From: Verrucomicrobiota bacterium
Lineage (GTDB): Bacteria > Verrucomicrobiota > Verrucomicrobiia > Opitutales > Opitutaceae
Direction of reading: 5' to 3'
NCBI GenBank assembly: GCA_023446735.1
Contig: JAEXPQ010000325.1
Span: 1 to 9,009 of the forward strand
Length of the DNA: 9,009 bases
Positions 6,747 through 9,009 of the stretch are shown here, piece by piece. The notes below the pieces were generated by a model. It had not been told where the DNA came from and did no database searches. It saw nothing but the letters and a program-made list of their open reading frames with translations. Numbering within the stretch: position 1 is the first letter of the stretch; each line of letters begins with the position of its first letter. Position numbers and translations under genes: made by a program.

Positions 6747-6779
6747 CACGCTCCGCCGGCCTCGCCTCCCACCAAGCAC
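6742..6779. repeat. 8-bp direct repeat CCAAGCAC at 30-bp spacing
   Basis: CCAAGCAC occurs at 6742-6749 and again at 6772-6779, start to start exactly 30 bases, close to three helical turns. The first copy overlaps the right arm of the 6725-6746 palindrome. It may be part of the same protein-binding region. Confidence 0.4.
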
Positions 6780-6830
6780 CAGCCACCCCTAGCGATTGAC
6801 CATCAACGCCTTCGGTCCATCTTTCGCCGC

Positions 6831-6846
6831 TGGCACAGCCCCTGCA
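6831..6846 (+). promoter_or_regulatory. -24/-12 (sigma-54-like) promoter candidate for the efflux operon
   Basis: TGGCAC (6831-6836), five bases, then CTGCA (6842-6846). This matches the core TGGCAC-N5-TTGC at nine of ten positions, with the invariant GG (6832-6833) and GC (6844-6845) exactly 10 bases apart. Transcription would start near 6857, leaving a leader of about 13 bases before the adaptor ATG at 6870. No sigma-54 activator gene is in the window, so this rests on sequence match and position alone. Confidence 0.4.
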
Positions 6847-6869
6847 ATAAAGGGGCAAACTCCTCCCGC

Positions 6870-8123
6870 ATGGATATTCCTCGCCCCAACGCCGCCAAAG
6901 AGAAACGCCGCCGCCTCATCCTCATCGGTGCCGGCGCCGCCATCGTCCTCGTCGGCATCACCGTTTTCCTATCCCAGCTCAAACCCGCCGCGCCCACCGT
7001 CGACCGCAGCCTGGTCTGGATCGACACCGTGAAACAGGGCCCCATGGTGCGCCAAGTCCGCGGTCTCGGAACGCTTGTCCCGGTCGACATCCGCTGGCTC
7101 GCCGCGCGCACCAGCGGCCGCGTCGAACGCATCGTGTTGCGCCCCGGCGCCGTCGTCGAACCCGACTCCCTCATCCTCGAGCTCTCCAACCCCGACGTCG
7201 AGCAGGCCGCCCTCAACGCCACTCTCCAGCTCAAGGCCGGCGAAGCCGAGCTCGAGAGCCTCATCGCCCAGACCGACCGCAACCTCCTCGAGATGGAAGC
7301 CCGCGCCGCGGGCGTGAAGTCCGACTACGAGCGCGCCCGCCTCCAGGCCGAGGTCAACGACGAGCTCTTCAAGGACGGCCTCGTGGCCTCGGTGGTGCTC
7401 AAACAATCCAAGGTTTCAGCCGAGGCCGCCGAAGCCTGCTGGGTGATCGAGCAGAAACGCCTCGAACTCGCCCGCCGCACCCGTAACGCCCAGATCGCCC
7501 CGAAGGAGGCCGAGGTCGCCCGCTACCGCGCCCAAGCCGAGCTCGCCCGCCGCGATGCCGATGCGCTCCACGTCCGCGCCGGTGTCGCCGGCGTGCTCCA
7601 GGCCCTGCCGCTCGAGGTCGGCCAGCAGGTCGGCCCGGGCAGCAACCTCGCCCGCGTCGCCGATCCCACCAACCTCAAGGCCGAGATCCGGATCGCGGAG
7701 ACACAGGCCAAGGACATCCTCATCGGCCAGCTCGCCTCCATCGACACCCGCAACGGCCTGGTCGCCGGCCGCGTCTCCCGCATCGATCCCGCCGTGGCCA
7801 ACGGCACCGTGCTTGTCGATGTCGCCATCACCGGCGAGCTGCCCAAGGGAGCCCGCCCCGACCTCTCGGTCGACGGCACCGTCGAGCTCGAACGCCTCGA
7901 CAACGTCGTCTTCGTCGGCCGGCCCGCCTTCGGCCAGGAACGCAGCACCGTCGGCGTCTTCCGCCTCGATGGCGACGACTCCATCGCCACCCGCATCCCG
8001 GTCCAGTTCGGTCGCAGCTCCGTCAACACCATCGAGATCGTCGGCGGCCTTCAGCCCGGCGACCGTGTGATCCTCTCCGACATGTCCAACTGGGACAGCA
8101 CCGACCGCGTCCGCCTCAACTGA
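6870..8123 (+). CDS. Membrane-fusion (HlyD/RND-type) efflux adaptor subunit
   Basis: The periplasmic adaptor of a tripartite export system, 417 residues. It links an inner-membrane ABC transporter to an outer-membrane channel. A basic N-terminus and one membrane anchor (about 16-36, LILIGAGAAIVLVGITVFLS) are followed by a beta/lipoyl half-domain (TSGRVERIVLRPGAVVEPDSLI, about 80-105). A long alpha-helical hairpin with coiled-coil character spans about 110-230. The second lipoyl half follows (VRAGVAGVLQALPLEVGQQVGPG), then a beta-barrel (IDTRNGLVAGRVSRIDPAVANGT) and a membrane-proximal domain ending ILSDMSNWDSTDRVRL. ATG 6870 is chosen because the anchor follows directly; the frame is open upstream without a domain. 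No good Shine-Dalgarno is seen. The next gene, 71 bases on, is the matching ATPase. The cargo is unknown: a drug, lipid, lipoprotein or peptide are all possible. Confidence 0.92.
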   Translation: MDIPRPNAAKEKRRRLILIGAGAAIVLVGITVFLSQLKPAAPTVDRSLVWIDTVKQGPMVRQVRGLGTLVPVDIRWLAARTSGRVERIVLRPGAVVEPDSLILELSNPDVEQAALNATLQLKAGEAELESLIAQTDRNLLEMEARAAGVKSDYERARLQAEVNDELFKDGLVASVVLKQSKVSAEAAEACWVIEQKRLELARRTRNAQIAPKEAEVARYRAQAELARRDADALHVRAGVAGVLQALPLEVGQQVGPGSNLARVADPTNLKAEIRIAETQAKDILIGQLASIDTRNGLVAGRVSRIDPAVANGTVLVDVAITGELPKGARPDLSVDGTVELERLDNVVFVGRPAFGQERSTVGVFRLDGDDSIATRIPVQFGRSSVNTIEIVGGLQPGDRVILSDMSNWDSTDRVRLN

Positions 8124-8155
8124 CCCCACGTCGCCCACCGCCTCCGTTTTCACCG

Positions 8156-8190
8156 ATCCGCACTCCGCAATCCGCATTCCGCAATCCACC
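8156..8190. repeat. Tandem heptamer array NTCCGCA (four units plus a degenerate fifth)
   Basis: Units are ATCCGCA (8156-8162), CTCCGCA, ATCCGCA, TTCCGCA (8177-8183) and a decayed ATCCACC (8184-8190). Only the first base of the unit varies in the four good copies. The array fills most of the 71-base gap between adaptor and ATPase and ends 4 bases before the ATPase ATG, where a ribosome-binding site would normally be. Confidence 0.85.
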
Positions 8191-8194
8191 CGCC

Positions 8195-8932
8195 ATGTCC
8201 ACCGCCTCCATGCCCGAACCGACCGCCACCGCCGCCACCGGCGCCACCCCCGCCCTGATCAAACTCGAGGGCATCAAGAAGGTCTTCCTCACCGACGAGG
8301 TCGAGACCCACGCCCTCTCCGGCATCCACCTCGACATCTTCAAGGGCGAGTTCGTCTCCATCGCCGGCCCCTCCGGCTGCGGCAAATCCACCCTGCTCTC
8401 CATCCTCGGCCTCCTCGACTCGCCCTCGGACGGCAAATACATCCTCAACGGCCAGGCCGTGGAGAACATCACCCTCTCCGACCGCGCCCGTATCCGCAAC
8501 CGCGAGATCGGCTTCATCTTCCAGTCGTTCAACCTCATTGGCGACCTCACCGTCTACGAGAACGTCGAGCTCCCCCTCACCTACCGCGGCATGCCCGCCG
8601 CCGAGCGCAAGCAGCGCACCGTCGAGGCCCTCGAACGCGTCGGCATGGGCCACCGCGCCAAGCACCTGCCCTCCCAGCTCTCCGGCGGCCAGCAGCAGCG
8701 CGTCGCCGTGGCCCGCGCCCTCGCCGGCAGCCCCTCCGTGCTCCTCGCCGACGAGCCCACCGGCAACTTGGATTCGAAGAACGGCGACGCCGTGATGGAG
8801 CTCCTCCGCGATCTCCACCGCGCCGGCTCGACCATCGTGATGGTCACCCACGACAACCGTTTCGCCCGCAGCGCCGACCGGACCATCCACCTCTTCGACG
8901 GCCGCATCGTCGAGGAGCACGTCGAGAACTGA
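8195..8932 (+). CDS. ABC transporter ATP-binding protein (MacB/LolD-type)
   Basis: A cytoplasmic ATPase of the type that drives FtsX-fold permeases (MacB, LolCDE, FtsE relatives), 245 residues. It has Walker A GPSGCGKST (58-66), a Q-loop IFQSFNLIGDLTVYENVELPL, signature LSGGQQQR (162-169), Walker B VLLADEPTGNLDS (182 onward, Glu187) and switch His219 in VTHDN. The LTVYENVELPL and DEPTGNLDS strings are typical of the LolD/MacB branch. An N-terminal Ala/Thr-rich leader of about 20 residues precedes the first strand, so Met6 (8210) is an alternative start. There is no Shine-Dalgarno; a tandem heptamer array sits where it should be. The upstream adaptor indicates a MacAB-like or related tripartite exporter. 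The permease gene is not within the remaining 77 bases. Confidence 0.95.
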   Translation: MSTASMPEPTATAATGATPALIKLEGIKKVFLTDEVETHALSGIHLDIFKGEFVSIAGPSGCGKSTLLSILGLLDSPSDGKYILNGQAVENITLSDRARIRNREIGFIFQSFNLIGDLTVYENVELPLTYRGMPAAERKQRTVEALERVGMGHRAKHLPSQLSGGQQQRVAVARALAGSPSVLLADEPTGNLDSKNGDAVMELLRDLHRAGSTIVMVTHDNRFARSADRTIHLFDGRIVEEHVEN

Positions 8933-8936
8933 GCTT

Positions 8937-8953
8937 CCCGCCTTCAGGCCGGG
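8937..8953 (+). other. Imperfect hairpin after the ATPase gene
   Basis: CCCGCC, loop TTCA, then GGCCGGG with one bulged base, beginning 5 bases after the ATPase stop. No T-run follows, so I do not call it a terminator; it may be a processing or attenuation structure between operon genes. The rest of 8954-9009 shows no supported gene. Confidence 0.25.
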
Positions 8954-9009
8954 CTGATTACCCGACCTGTTCCGCCACCCTACGTGAGCGGCCTCTACCC
9001 CGCCGGGGC

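Larger units (their letters stand above)
6657..6863. repeat. 11-bp direct repeat GGGCAAACTCC near both gene starts
   Basis: GGGCAAACTCC occurs identically at 6657-6667 and 6853-6863, start to start 196 bases apart, each followed by one variable base and CC. One copy lies about 30 bases upstream of the aldo/keto reductase start and the other ends 6 bases before the adaptor ATG. The sequence between the copies has no terminal inverted repeats, so it does not look like a small transposon. Confidence 0.55.

Noticed and set aside
6796..6824. TTGACC with a 17-base spacer to ATCTTT as a sigma-70 promoter for the adaptor
   Set aside because: The -35 is fair but the -10 is poor. It remains an alternative to the -24/-12 element but is too weak to list as a feature.
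6657..6863. A small transposon (MITE) flanked by an 11-bp target duplication
   Set aside because: The sequence just inside the two repeats does not form terminal inverted repeats, and 11 bp is not a diagnostic duplication here.
8984..9009. GTG at 8984 as the start of the missing permease
   Set aside because: Only eight codons are visible, with no ribosome-binding site and no recognisable permease N-terminus.
1..9009. tRNA, rRNA, riboswitch, CRISPR or insertion sequence
   Set aside because: I saw no cloverleaf, rRNA core, spaced repeat array or transposase in reading both strands. Small structured RNAs cannot be excluded without a covariance search.

Overview
The window is GC-rich and densely coding, with eight protein genes I can support and no RNA genes, CRISPR array, insertion sequence or plasmid-type module. 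A PEP-CTERM-sorted exported protein, the very high third-position G/C, and several genes lacking a Shine-Dalgarno sequence suggest a Verrucomicrobiota chromosome, most likely of the Opitutaceae type. That placement is an inference with moderate confidence. It looks like ordinary chromosomal territory rather than a mobile island.

Layout. (1) 146-2448 (+): a two-gene ABC-2 exporter. The ATPase overlaps the permease by 4 bases (ATGA), and the permease has an extra seventh membrane segment and a C-terminal domain of about 165 residues that I cannot assign. (2) 2599-3312 (+): a stand-alone PEP-CTERM protein, closed by a perfect 13-bp hairpin. (3) 3451-5363 (+): TsaB (tRNA t6A biosynthesis partner) followed 26 bases later by alanine racemase. 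(4) 5534-6625 (-): an aldo/keto reductase with two C-terminal [4Fe-4S]-type cysteine motifs, convergent with alr. (5) 6870-8932 (+): a membrane-fusion (HlyD/RND-type) adaptor and a MacB/LolD-type ATPase. These are the first two parts of a tripartite export system whose FtsX-like permease would be expected just beyond the right edge.

The most unusual non-coding structure lies in two places. The 244-base divergent region 6626-6869 holds a -24/-12 (sigma-54-like) promoter candidate 13 bases or so before the adaptor start region, overlapping inverted repeats about 85-115 bases upstream of it, an 8-bp direct repeat at 30-bp spacing, and an 11-bp direct repeat (GGGCAAACTCC) near both ends. Together these suggest, without proving, activator-controlled expression of the efflux operon. 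The second place is a tandem heptamer array (NTCCGCA, four units plus a degenerate fifth) that fills the translation-initiation region between the adaptor and its ATPase.

No clear new multi-gene system is visible. The best leads are the permease C-terminal domain, the sigma-54-like control region and the heptamer array. There is no gene-free stretch over 300 bases; the longest is 6626-6869.
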